Part shown: positions 8,619-16,347 of the stretch, one piece after another
Layout: every line of letters starts with the position of its first letter
Position numbering within the stretch: the stretch's first letter is position 1
Source: Streptomyces sp. NBC_01276
GTDB taxonomy: Bacteria > Actinomycetota > Actinomycetes > Streptomycetales > Streptomycetaceae
Direction of reading: 5' to 3'
NCBI RefSeq assembly: GCF_041435355.1
Contig: NZ_CP108442.1
Coordinates: 7,252,501 to 7,316,500, forward strand
DNA length: 64,000 bases
Notes under the pieces: model-generated
What the model was told of the DNA's origin: nothing
The model's input: only the letters and a program-made list of their open reading frames with translations
Databases searched by the model: none
Made by a program: the position numbers and the translations under genes

Positions 8619-9055
8619 GCCCCGGAGACCGACCCCGGCCCGGTCTCCAGCACGCCGACCAGCAGCGGCAGGCCGGTCCGTACGTGGGCCGCGACCTGCC
8701 CGTACAGGCCCGCCCCGTACGCCTCCCCGTCGTCCTCGGCGCTCAGCAGGGACAGCAGGGTCCACAGCAGCGCCTCGCGGGTCGTCAGCCGGGGCGGGCC
8801 GGCCGACCACACCGCCATCAGCACCGCGCAGGCGGCCGGCGCCGGGGGCCACAGCCGGGTCCCGGTGAACACGTGTCCCTGCAACGCGTGGAACGCCGCC
8901 GGATGTCCCTCGGCCGCGTCCCACAGGGCGTCCTCCAGGTGTTCCGCCGAGCGGCCGCAGCCGCAGGTCACGGACGCCCAGTCCTGCCGTGCGAGCTCGG
9001 CCCGCACACCGTCCGGCACCAGCGGGCTGCTGCGCGGCTTGTCCTTCCCTCTCAT
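8576..9055 (-). CDS. Conserved-looking protein of unknown function
   Basis: A 159-residue soluble protein with no motif I recognise. It has an early CGCGRSAEHLEDALWDAAEGH segment in which the two Cys might bind metal, followed by Ala/Leu-rich helices, and ends EGILELLVLSA. It is supported by codon use, an ATG at 9055 and an AAAGGAG ribosome site five bases upstream. It converges on the HAD gene and the two reading frames overlap by 43 bases at their 3' ends. The next gene (DUF2330) is divergent from it. Function unknown. Confidence 0.75.
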   Translation of the reverse strand: MRGKDKPRSSPLVPDGVRAELARQDWASVTCGCGRSAEHLEDALWDAAEGHPAAFHALQGHVFTGTRLWPPAPAACAVLMAVWSAGPPRLTTREALLWTLLSLLSAEDDGEAYGAGLYGQVAAHVRTGLPLLVGVLETGPGSVSGAYAEGILELLVLSA

Positions 9056-9140
9056 GGGGCTCCTTTCACGAGGCCCCAGTATGGGAGGGAGCGGGGACCG
9101 GGTCGAGCGGGGCCGTCGCCGCTCCCGTCCGCAGGGGCGG

Positions 9141-9180
9141 TCCAGGGCGGTCCAGGGCGGTCCAGGGCGGTCCAGGGCGG
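9141..9180. repeat. Tandem 10-bp repeat, four perfect copies
   Basis: TCCAGGGCGG occurs four times head to tail, with a degenerate copy just before (9131-9140) and a partial copy after. It lies in the 230-base space between the divergent genes at 9055 and 9287. It could be slippage-prone spacer or a regulatory array; nothing shows which. Confidence 0.9.
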
Positions 9181-9286
9181 TCCCGGTCCCGGGAACGAGG
9201 CACCGCGGGCAGCGGACGCACCCCTCACCCGCCGGCCGCGCCCGCCGGAACCGTACCGCGGGCACCTTCGTCTGAGACCCGTGTGG

Positions 9287-10366
9287 ATGAAGCGAAGAAT
9301 CCCGGCCCTGCTGCTCGCCCTGCTCGCCGTCCTGGCGGGTTCCCTGATCAGCCCCGCCTACGCGTGCGGCTGCGGGGCGATGGTCCCCGACGAGGCGTCC
9401 CGGATCGGCGTCGACCGGGAGGCCTCGGTGGTGCGCTGGGACGGCCGCAGCGAAGAGATCGTGATGCGGTTCACCGTCGGAGGTGACGCCCGCCGCGCCG
9501 CCTGGATCATGCCCGTCCCCGGCCGGGCGACCGTGGGCCTCGGCGACGCCGGGCTCTTCCCCGCGCTCACCGAACTCACCCGGCCCGTGCACCGCACCCG
9601 TACGTACTTCTGGCCGCGCGACACCGACTGGCCCTTCGCCGACGACCGGGACCGCCTCGTCGGCGCCGCACCGCCCGGCGCCGCCCCCTCGGTCGGTGTG
9701 GTCGGCCGCGAGCGGCTCGGCGACTTCGACGTCGCCCGGCTCACCGCCACCGACCCGGACGCCCTGCGCACCTGGCTGGAGACCAACGGGTTCAAGCTGC
9801 CCGACCGGCTCGCGGCCGAACTGAAGCCGTACGTCGACCAGAAGTGGGAGTACGTGGCCGTCCGCCTCGCCCCCCGCGACCAGGGCCGGCCCCTGAGCGG
9901 TGAACTGGACCCGCTGCGGATCCGGTTCGCCAGCACCCGCCTCGTCTACCCGATGCGCCTGTCCCGGCTGGCCCGGACCCCGCAGTCCCTCGGCCTGTTC
10001 GTACTGGCCGCCCACCGGATGGAGCCCGCCTCCGCGATCGGCGGCGCCACCCCGGAGGTGACCTTCGCCGGACGGATCACCCCGAAGGGCCCGCTGGCCG
10101 CACTCGCCGGCGACCAGCCGGTGTTCCTGACCGCGATCGACCAGCGGTTCCCGGAGCCGGCCCGCATCGACGGGGACCACGAACTGCGCGCCACCGCCAA
10201 GGACACCCCCTACCAGCGGGCCGTCTACCGCTACGAGGTCCTCACCGTGGGAGGCGTCCCGGTCTGGCTGCTCAGCGTGGCGGGCGCCCTCCTGACGGTG
10301 GCCGCCGGCACGGCGCTCCTGATCCGACACCGCCACCGCCACGCCCACCGGGCCGGCTCCGCCTGA
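9287..10366 (+). CDS. DUF2330 secreted membrane-anchored protein
   Basis: A 359-residue protein with a signal peptide (MKRRIPALLLALLAVLAG, cleavage near SPAYA) directly followed by the CGCGAMVPD motif typical of DUF2330 proteins. The body is extracytoplasmic, and a single hydrophobic helix near the C-terminus (VWLLSVAGALLTVAAGTALL) precedes a His/Arg-rich cytoplasmic tail (RHRHRHAHRAG). The ATG at 9287 is used; a GTG two codons earlier is equally possible. The molecular function of DUF2330 is unknown; a surface role is inferred from topology alone. Confidence 0.88.
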   Translation: MKRRIPALLLALLAVLAGSLISPAYACGCGAMVPDEASRIGVDREASVVRWDGRSEEIVMRFTVGGDARRAAWIMPVPGRATVGLGDAGLFPALTELTRPVHRTRTYFWPRDTDWPFADDRDRLVGAAPPGAAPSVGVVGRERLGDFDVARLTATDPDALRTWLETNGFKLPDRLAAELKPYVDQKWEYVAVRLAPRDQGRPLSGELDPLRIRFASTRLVYPMRLSRLARTPQSLGLFVLAAHRMEPASAIGGATPEVTFAGRITPKGPLAALAGDQPVFLTAIDQRFPEPARIDGDHELRATAKDTPYQRAVYRYEVLTVGGVPVWLLSVAGALLTVAAGTALLIRHRHRHAHRAGSA

Positions 10367-10421
10367 CGCCCCCGACTGACGCCCCCGCCGCCGGGCCCGC
10401 TCCGCCCGCCGTCCCGGGGAC

Positions 10422-11471
10422 TCACTCCGGCGGCAGGATCACCGTGACCCCGGACCCGGGCGCCGAGCCCATCGCGGCGAGCGCGGCCGGGGCCCCAGAC
10501 AGCGGGAGGGAACGGGTCACCAGCAGGTCCGGGCGCAGCGCGCCCGAGCGGACCAGTTCCAGCATCGGCGGGTAGGCGTGGGCGGCCATCCCGTGGCTGC
10601 CCAGCACCTCCAGCTCCCAGCCGATGACCCGGTCCATCGGCAGCGCCGCCGGCCCGGACCCCGCGGGGAGCAGCCCGACCTGGACGTGCCGTCCGCGCCG
10701 GCGCAGCCCGGCCACCGACGCGGCGGCCGTCGCGGGGGAGCCCAGGGCGTCCAGCGAGAGGTGCGCGCCGCCGCCGGTGAGCTCCCGTACCGCCCCGGCC
10801 GCGCCCGCGGGCCCGGCGGCCCGGGGATCGAGGGCGTGGGCCGCGCCGAAGGAGAGGGCCAGTTCCCGTGCCGCGGGGGCCGTGTCGACGGCGACGACCC
10901 GCGCGCCCGCGGCCGCCGCGATCATCACGGCGGACAGACCGACGCCGCCGCAGCCGTGGACGGCGACCCACTCGCCCGCCGCCACCCGGCCCCGGGCGAC
11001 CACCGCCCGGAACGCGGTGGCGAACCGGCAGCCCAGGGCGGCGGCCGTGGCGTACGACAGCTCCCCGGGCACCGCCACCAGGTTCACGTCGGCGTGGTCC
11101 AGGGCCACGTACTCCGCGAAGGAACCCCAGTGCGTGAACCCGGGCTGCGTCTGGCGGGCGCACACCTGGTGCTCGCCGGCCGCGCAGTCGGCGCAGGTGC
11201 CGCAGGCGCAGACGAAGGGGACGGTCACCCGGTCGCCGGGCCGCCAGGCGGACACCCCGGTGCCCACCGCCTCGACGACCCCGGCCAGTTCGTGCCCGGG
11301 GACGTGCGGGAGGGTGATGTCGGGGTCGTGGCCCATCCAGCCGTGCCAGTCGCTGCGGCACAGCCCCGTCGCCTCGACGCGCACCACGACCCCGCCCGGC
11401 GCCGGCGCCGGATCGGGCACTTCCCGGACCTCGGCCGGCTCCCCGTACCGTTCGAACACCACCGCGCGCAT
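10422..11471 (-). CDS. Zinc-dependent alcohol dehydrogenase (MDR family)
   Basis: A 349-residue medium-chain dehydrogenase/reductase that should oxidise an alcohol with NAD(P). Catalytic zinc ligands are visible as [10 protein letters not shown] (Cys 38) and GHELAG (His 60, Glu 61). The structural-zinc lobe is intact ([17 protein letters not shown]). The Rossmann fold carries GCGGVGLS. It starts at ATG 11471 and lies 50 bases downstream of the ATP-grasp pair on the same strand, so it may share their transcript. The substrate is unknown. Confidence 0.94.
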   Translation of the reverse strand: MRAVVFERYGEPAEVREVPDPAPAPGGVVVRVEATGLCRSDWHGWMGHDPDITLPHVPGHELAGVVEAVGTGVSAWRPGDRVTVPFVCACGTCADCAAGEHQVCARQTQPGFTHWGSFAEYVALDHADVNLVAVPGELSYATAAALGCRFATAFRAVVARGRVAAGEWVAVHGCGGVGLSAVMIAAAAGARVVAVDTAPAARELALSFGAAHALDPRAAGPAGAAGAVRELTGGGAHLSLDALGSPATAAASVAGLRRRGRHVQVGLLPAGSGPAALPMDRVIGWELEVLGSHGMAAHAYPPMLELVRSGALRPDLLVTRSLPLSGAPAALAAMGSAPGSGVTVILPPE

Positions 11472-11521
11472 GGGACCGCCCCTCTATAGACCGCCCCCAC
11501 GCTACGCCCGCCGCCGGGGGA

Positions 11522-12313
11522 TCAGCCCGCCGCCCGGCGCAGGGCCAGGGCCGCGAGGGCCTCGGGGGCGCCGGCCTGGCCCCGGATCCCGGGGAAGGCG
11601 TTGACGTCCACGATGAGCGGGGCGCCGCCCGCGGTGTCGATGACGTCCACGCCGTAGACGTCCAGCGCGAACACCTCGCCCACCCGGAGCGCCAGTTCGG
11701 CCCAGCCGTCCGGAAGTCGGTCCAGGCTCCGCGCCGGTTCCTTTCCTCCGGCGGCCAGTTCGGAACGCCGCAGGCCCGCGAAGACCCGGTCCCCGATCAC
11801 CCACAGCTTGTGGTCCCAGCCGTCGTTGGGCGCGAACGCCTGCACCACGACCGGCTCCTCGCTCCAGTCGCCCACCAGCTCCGCCAGCCGCGAGGGGCCG
11901 TCGAGGCGGGCGACCAGGTCGTGCTTGTGGCTGCGCCGGCTCTTGACCACCATCGGCCACGGCAGCCCGGCCGCGGTCTCCAGCCGCGCCGCCGCGGCGA
12001 AGGTGCGGGTGGGGGCGAAGGGCAGCCCGGCCCGCAGGGCGAGCTCGGCCATGCCGGTGCGGTCCTGGCAGGCCTCGGTGGCGGCGGCCGAGTTCAGCAC
12101 GGGCGCCCCCCGCCGCTCCAGTTCCCGGGCCAGGGCCAGCGCGGACGGGGTGCGCGCCTTCAGCAGGTATACGTCGGCCCGCGCGCCGGCCGCCGCCGCG
12201 GGTCCGGCGGCCGGATCCAGCACGTCCACCGTGTGCCCGCCGGGGGCCAGCGCCGCGACGGTGGCCGCCAGCAGCGGGTGCCCGGCGTCCGGAGTGATCA
12301 GGCCGATCCTCAC
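11522..12313 (-). CDS. ATP-grasp ligase, RimK-like (second of a pair)
   Basis: A 263-residue ATP-grasp protein. An N-terminal Rossmann-like domain (VRIGLITPDAGHPLLAA) precedes the ATP-grasp fold, with the ATP-binding lysine in MVVKSRRSHKHDLVA and the magnesium site in YGVDVIDTAGGAPLIVDVNA (Asp and Asn of DVN). The GTG start at 12313 overlaps the stop of the first ATP-grasp gene by GTGA. The family makes carboxylate-amine bonds, as RimK does with glutamate. The glycine-rich ATP loop is less canonical than in its partner (RRSHKH rather than GSSGRG). Substrates are unknown. Confidence 0.88.
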   Translation of the reverse strand: MRIGLITPDAGHPLLAATVAALAPGGHTVDVLDPAAGPAAAAGARADVYLLKARTPSALALARELERRGAPVLNSAAATEACQDRTGMAELALRAGLPFAPTRTFAAAARLETAAGLPWPMVVKSRRSHKHDLVARLDGPSRLAELVGDWSEEPVVVQAFAPNDGWDHKLWVIGDRVFAGLRRSELAAGGKEPARSLDRLPDGWAELALRVGEVFALDVYGVDVIDTAGGAPLIVDVNAFPGIRGQAGAPEALAALALRRAAG

Positions 12314-13209
12314 GCTCCGTCCCCCGCCCCCGCGGCCACCTGGAGCGGGATCGTCACGGGCAGCACGAACGGCGCGGCGGGCGGGCACTCGCGCCGGCCG
12401 CCCGCGCGGGCCAGCGCGAGGACGGCACGGGCCACCCGGGCCGCGGCGTCCGGTACCTGGCGGAAGCTCGGGAAGTCGTTCACGTCGACCACCACCGGCC
12501 CGTCGGGACCCAGCAGGACGTCGACCCCGTACAGGTCCAGCCCGTACACCTCGCCCACGCGGGCGGCGATCCGGGCCACCTCGGCCGGCAGCGGCACCTG
12601 CCGCTCGCGCACCGCGGCGTCCGGGTGCAGGGGGGAGCAGCGTTCGGTGGCGAAGAGTTCGCCGTCGACGCAGTACACCTTGATGTCGGTGCCCGCGTTC
12701 GGGACGTACGGCTGCGCGATGAGCATGGTCTCGCCCGCGAGTTCCGGGAGGAGCGCGGGGAGCCGGTCCGGTGAGGCCAGCAGGTGCACTCCCCGCCCGG
12801 AGCTGCCGTCGGCGGGCTTGACGACGAGCGGGTACGCGCTGTCGGGTATCTCCGCGAGGAGTTCGGGCCGGGCGACGGCGTAGGTCTGCGGCTGGGGCAG
12901 GCCCCGGGCGCTGCCGATGGCGGCGGCCAGCGCCTTGTCCCGTACGCCGCGGATCGCGCGGGCGTCGTTGACCGTGGTCATGCCGGCGGCGGCCGCCGCT
13001 TCGAGGAGGGTGAGCCCCGGTCCGCCGGACACGGTCTTCAGCACCCACGCGTCGTGGGCGCCCGAGCGCACGACCTCGTCCATGCGCAGCAGGGAGCCTC
13101 CCGGACGGACCACGTCCACCCGGTGTCCCCATGCGGTCAGTTGCCGGATCACCTCGTTCGGCATGCCGTCACGGCGGTAGTGCTCTTCCACCAGGAAGCA
13201 GAGCCTCAT
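12310..13209 (-). CDS. ATP-grasp ligase, RimK-like (first of a pair)
   Basis: A 299-residue ATP-grasp enzyme. It has an N-terminal domain (MRLCFLVEEHYRRDGMPNEV), an ATP-binding core with LVVKPADGSSGRGVHLL, and the metal-binding end YGVDVLLGPDGPVVVDVND. The ATG at 13209 is chosen because GGGGAAGG lies just upstream; an ATG four codons earlier is possible. A hydrophobic Pro-rich C-terminal tail (PFVLPVTIPLQVAAG) is an extra feature. It is coupled to a second ATP-grasp gene and divergent from the conservon. RimK-like enzymes join amino acids to peptides or small acids; which ones is unknown here. Confidence 0.88.
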   Translation of the reverse strand: MRLCFLVEEHYRRDGMPNEVIRQLTAWGHRVDVVRPGGSLLRMDEVVRSGAHDAWVLKTVSGGPGLTLLEAAAAAGMTTVNDARAIRGVRDKALAAAIGSARGLPQPQTYAVARPELLAEIPDSAYPLVVKPADGSSGRGVHLLASPDRLPALLPELAGETMLIAQPYVPNAGTDIKVYCVDGELFATERCSPLHPDAAVRERQVPLPAEVARIAARVGEVYGLDLYGVDVLLGPDGPVVVDVNDFPSFRQVPDAAARVARAVLALARAGGRRECPPAAPFVLPVTIPLQVAAGAGDGA

Positions 13210-13259
13210 GACCTTCCCCATATTCCCCGGACGCCCCTCCGCCGATCCCGTCCGGCGAG

Positions 13260-13286
13260 CTGTGACGTCACAGGATGCCATGGCAT
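13260..13286. promoter_or_regulatory. Two adjacent perfect palindromes, candidate operator
   Basis: CTGTGACGTCACAG (13260-13273) and ATGCCATGGCAT (13275-13286) are both perfect palindromes separated by one base. They lie between the divergent ATP-grasp gene and the conservon. The first resembles a short CRP-type site (TGTGA...TCACA without a spacer). The binding protein is unknown. Confidence 0.45.
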
Positions 13287-13375
13287 AGCCCCGAAACCGC
13301 TCCAGATACAGCCTTAGTGGGCGCTACAGAGCGTGATATTCGACAAGAGCTTTCCTAAACGATCAGCAATCCTCT

Positions 13376-13381
13376 TATAGT
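13376..13381 (+). promoter_or_regulatory. Candidate -10 box for the conservon operon
   Basis: TATAGT lies 61 bases before the cvnA ATG in a locally AT-rich stretch. The matching -35 element (around TTTCCT at 13351) is weak and its spacing is long, so this is tentative. Confidence 0.3.
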
Positions 13382-13441
13382 TGTGCCTCGTTGCCACAGG
13401 AACCCTCTCTTCCATTTACGCCCGGTTTGAGGCTTTGACTA

Positions 13442-14971
13442 ATGACGGCGTCGCCCTCCCCCCTTCGCCCCTCCGCGCTCGCGCTGCTCGTCACCGCGGC
13501 GGCCACAGGTACTTTCTCCATGGCGGCGGTGGCCGCGGCCCCGTCATCCATCCAGGTTCCCCTGGGATGGTTCTCGGCCTCCGGATCACTCCTCCTCGCC
13601 GTGGCCGCCTGCGCCGTCACCTGGTGGGCGCGCAGCGCCCGGCAGCTGCGCGGCCGGCTCTCCGAGGTCACCCGTGACATCGCCGACCGCGACGCGCACA
13701 TCGCCCGGCTCACCGCCGACGCGGCCCGCGAGACGGCGGCCCGCACCGCCGAGCGGAACCGGCTCGTCGCGGCGCACACCGCCGAGATGGACCACCTGAC
13801 CACCGCCCGCGCCGCCGAACTGGACCGGCTGACGGCCGCCCACACCGCCGAGCTCGACAGCATGGCCGCCGACCACCGGGCCACCGGCGAACGACTGGCC
13901 GAGGAACTGCGCCTGGCCCGGTCCGGACGGGCCGCCGCCATGGCCGCCGCCGCCAACGCGGCCGGCCGCATGCAGGCGCTCGCCACCGGAATGCTGGCCG
14001 ACCTGCGCGAGATGGAGCACAGGCACGCCGACGAGGAAGTCCTCGGCGACCTGCTGCACCTCGACCACCGCACCGCCCAGGCGGGCCGCCTCGCCGACTC
14101 CATCGCCGTCCTCACCGGAGCCCGCTCGGGCCGCCGCTGGGCCAGGCCGATCGTCATGGAATCGATCCTGCGCGGCGCGATGGGACGCATCGGCGGCTAC
14201 CAGCGCGTCCGCCTGCACTCCACCTGCGAGGCGGCCGTCGCCGGACACGCCGCCGAGGGCGTCATGCACGCCCTCGCGGAACTCCTCGACAACGCGGCGA
14301 ACTTCTCGCCGCCGACCGCCGAGGTCCACGTCTACGTGGAGGAGGTGCCCGCCGGGATCGTCATCACCGTCGAGGACAGCGGCCTCGTCATGAGCGAGAT
14401 CCAGCTGAGCCGTGCCGAACAGGCCGTCACCGCCGAGTCCCTGGACCTGGCCGGACTCTCCGGAACCCGCCTCGGCCTCGCCGTCGTCGGCCGCCTCGCC
14501 CGCAAGCACGGGCTCACGGTCTCCTTCCGGCCCTCCGCGCGCGGCGGTACCGGCGCGCTGATGATGCTCCCGCAGGACCTGATCAGCCGCACCCCGGCCG
14601 AACCCGTCCCCGCCCCGCCGCTGATCAGCGCCCCCGAGCCCGGTCCCCGGGCCGCCGCCGCGCCCGCGCAGGCGCCCGCCCCGGAGCCCGAGCCGGTCCA
14701 CGACGGCGCGGACACCACCCACGACCCCGAAACCACCGGTACGACCCCGGTGCTCGGCGAGAGCGGACTGCCCCAGCGGCGGCGCGGCCGGACCCTGGCC
14801 GCCGCCCACCCCGAAGGACCCGACGCCGCCGGCGCGGCGGCCCGTACCCGGGCCACCCCCGGCAGCGCCTCCCAGTCCGCCGCCCGCTTCGGCAGCTTCC
14901 GCCAGGCCGTGCGCGGCACCTCGGCGCAGCAGCCCTCGACACCCACGCACCCGGAAGGCAACACCCCATGA
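13442..14971 (+). CDS. cvnA: Conservon sensor-like ATPase CvnA
   Basis: A 509-residue histidine-kinase-like membrane protein. Two hydrophobic segments (about residues 8-32 and 46-62) are followed by a long coiled coil (66-160) in which AHTAELD-type units repeat. An H-box-like LHLDHRTAQAG surrounds His 209, and a GHKL ATPase domain has its N box at HALAELLDNAANF (about 276-288). The last 120 residues are Pro/Ala-rich and disordered. In Streptomyces conservons CvnA is thought to sense a signal at the membrane and act through the small GTPase CvnD. It starts a six-gene run with 4-base or longer overlaps throughout. Confidence 0.93.
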   Translation: MTASPSPLRPSALALLVTAAATGTFSMAAVAAAPSSIQVPLGWFSASGSLLLAVAACAVTWWARSARQLRGRLSEVTRDIADRDAHIARLTADAARETAARTAERNRLVAAHTAEMDHLTTARAAELDRLTAAHTAELDSMAADHRATGERLAEELRLARSGRAAAMAAAANAAGRMQALATGMLADLREMEHRHADEEVLGDLLHLDHRTAQAGRLADSIAVLTGARSGRRWARPIVMESILRGAMGRIGGYQRVRLHSTCEAAVAGHAAEGVMHALAELLDNAANFSPPTAEVHVYVEEVPAGIVITVEDSGLVMSEIQLSRAEQAVTAESLDLAGLSGTRLGLAVVGRLARKHGLTVSFRPSARGGTGALMMLPQDLISRTPAEPVPAPPLISAPEPGPRAAAAPAQAPAPEPEPVHDGADTTHDPETTGTTPVLGESGLPQRRRGRTLAAAHPEGPDAAGAAARTRATPGSASQSAARFGSFRQAVRGTSAQQPSTPTHPEGNTP

Positions 14972-15369
14972 CCGGCTCCACCACCGACGAGACGCTCAGC
15001 TGGCTCCTGGAGGGTCTCCTGGAGCGCACCCCCGGCGCCCGGCACGCCCTCGTGCTCTCCCGCGACGGCCTCAAGCTGTGCCGCACCCCCGAGCTCTCCG
15101 TCGACCAGGCCGACCAGCTCGCGGCGATCGCCGCGGGCATCCAGAGCCTGTCCCACGGGGCGTCCATCGAGTTCGGTGACGGCAGCGGCGGGGTCCGTTC
15201 CGCCATGGCCGAGTTCTACGGCGGCATCCTCTTCATCGTCGAGGCCGGCGAGGGCGCGCACCTCGCCCTCGTCGCCGCCGACGACGCCGACGCGGGCCTC
15301 GTCGGCCACAACATGTCCGAACTGGTGGAGCAGCTGAGCGAGCATCTGATCGCCAGGCCCCGGGGATGA
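14968..15369 (+). CDS. cvnB: Conservon Roadblock/LC7 protein CvnB
   Basis: A 133-residue Roadblock/LC7-domain protein. The motif ARHALVLSRDGLKLC, followed by a Gly-Ala-rich core and LFIVEAGEGAHLALVA, is typical of this fold. Roadblock proteins bind small GTPases, and in conservons CvnB is thought to act as a regulator or exchange-factor-like partner of CvnD. It starts at an ATG overlapping the cvnA stop and ends overlapping cvnC by ATGA. No missing core element was seen. Confidence 0.94.
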   Translation: MTGSTTDETLSWLLEGLLERTPGARHALVLSRDGLKLCRTPELSVDQADQLAAIAAGIQSLSHGASIEFGDGSGGVRSAMAEFYGGILFIVEAGEGAHLALVAADDADAGLVGHNMSELVEQLSEHLIARPRG

Positions 15370-15722
15370 GCCGCGGCAGGCCGGGCCGGGACGACTCCCC
15401 GGACCGGCTCTACACCCTCACCGGCGGCCGCAGCAGCTCCGGTTCCGACGCGTTCGACCTGGTCACCCTGATCGTCGCCGAATGCGATCCGGTGCCCGGC
15501 ATGCAGTCCGAGCACGCCGCGATCCTGCGGATGTCCCGCTTCCCGACGGCGGTCGTCGAGATCGCGGCCGAGCTGGGCCTGCCGGTGTCGATCGTCCGGA
15601 TCCTCCTCGCCGACCTCCACGGCACCGGCCGCATCAGCGCTCGGCACCCCCGCGCCTCGACGTACCGCCTTCCCGACCTCGACATCCTGGAGCAGGTGCT
15701 CGTTGGACTCCGCAACCTCTGA
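15366..15722 (+). CDS. cvnC: Conservon DUF742 protein CvnC
   Basis: A 118-residue DUF742 protein, the third conserved member of conservons. It starts RPGRDDSPDRLYTLTGGR and continues with a winged-helix-like region (ILRMSRFPTAVVEIAAELGL) and a C-terminal segment that ends DILEQVLVGL. The biochemical role is not established; the family occurs almost only beside CvnA, CvnB and CvnD. Its ATG overlaps the cvnB stop, and its 3' end overlaps the start of cvnD by 20 bases. Confidence 0.93.
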   Translation: MSRGRPGRDDSPDRLYTLTGGRSSSGSDAFDLVTLIVAECDPVPGMQSEHAAILRMSRFPTAVVEIAAELGLPVSIVRILLADLHGTGRISARHPRASTYRLPDLDILEQVLVGLRNL

Positions 15723-16347
15723 CCCGGGCGAACCCCGTCAGGCCCTCAGCAGCACCGCCGACAACGGTCTCAAGATCGTCATCGTGGGCGGTTTCGGCGT
15801 CGGCAAGACCACCATGGTCCGCTCCGTCAGCGAGATCCGCCCGCTGAACACCGAGGAGACGATGACGAAGGCCGGTGAGGCCGTCGACGACACCGAGGGC
15901 ATCAACGCCAAGACCGCCACCACGGTCGCCTTCGACTTCGGCCGCATCACCCTCGACGCGCACAACGTGCTCTACCTCTTCGGCGCCCCCGGCCAGGAGC
16001 GGTTCTGGTTCCTGTGGGACCGGCTGTTCTCCGGCACCCTCGGCGCGGTCGTCCTCGTCGACACCCGTCGGCTCGCGGACTCCTGGTACGCCATCGACCG
16101 CCTCGAACACCACGGCACGCCCTTCGTCGTGGCCTGCAACGACTTCGGCGGCCCCACCCACACCCCGGAGCAGGTCCGCGGCGCCCTCGATCTGCCGCCC
16201 GAGGTGCCGTTGCTGTTCTGCGACGCCCGCTCCCGCGAGTCCAGCAAGCACGTGCTGATCTCCCTCGTCGAACACCTCCGGCACCTCCAGCGCGCACGAC
16301 ACCCCCAGACGGCCCTCCAGCCCCCGATCCCGGAGCCCACCCCGTGA
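15703..16347 (+). CDS. cvnD: Conservon small GTPase CvnD
   Basis: A 214-residue GTPase. The P-loop is GGFGVGKTT at residues 29-37 and the G3 region reads LFGAPGQERF (95-101). The usual NKxD specificity motif is replaced by ACNDFG (about 144-149), which is atypical even allowing for the variable G4 of conservon GTPases. The only reasonable start is the TTG at 15703, inside cvnC, giving LDSATSDPGE before the P-loop. It probably relays the CvnA signal to downstream effectors, which may include the two P450s encoded next. Confidence 0.93.
   Translation: MDSATSDPGEPRQALSSTADNGLKIVIVGGFGVGKTTMVRSVSEIRPLNTEETMTKAGEAVDDTEGINAKTATTVAFDFGRITLDAHNVLYLFGAPGQERFWFLWDRLFSGTLGAVVLVDTRRLADSWYAIDRLEHHGTPFVVACNDFGGPTHTPEQVRGALDLPPEVPLLFCDARSRESSKHVLISLVEHLRHLQRARHPQTALQPPIPEPTP

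Noticed and set aside
9141..9180. CRISPR-like array
   Set aside because: Units are 10 bp and contiguous with no spacers; no cas genes.
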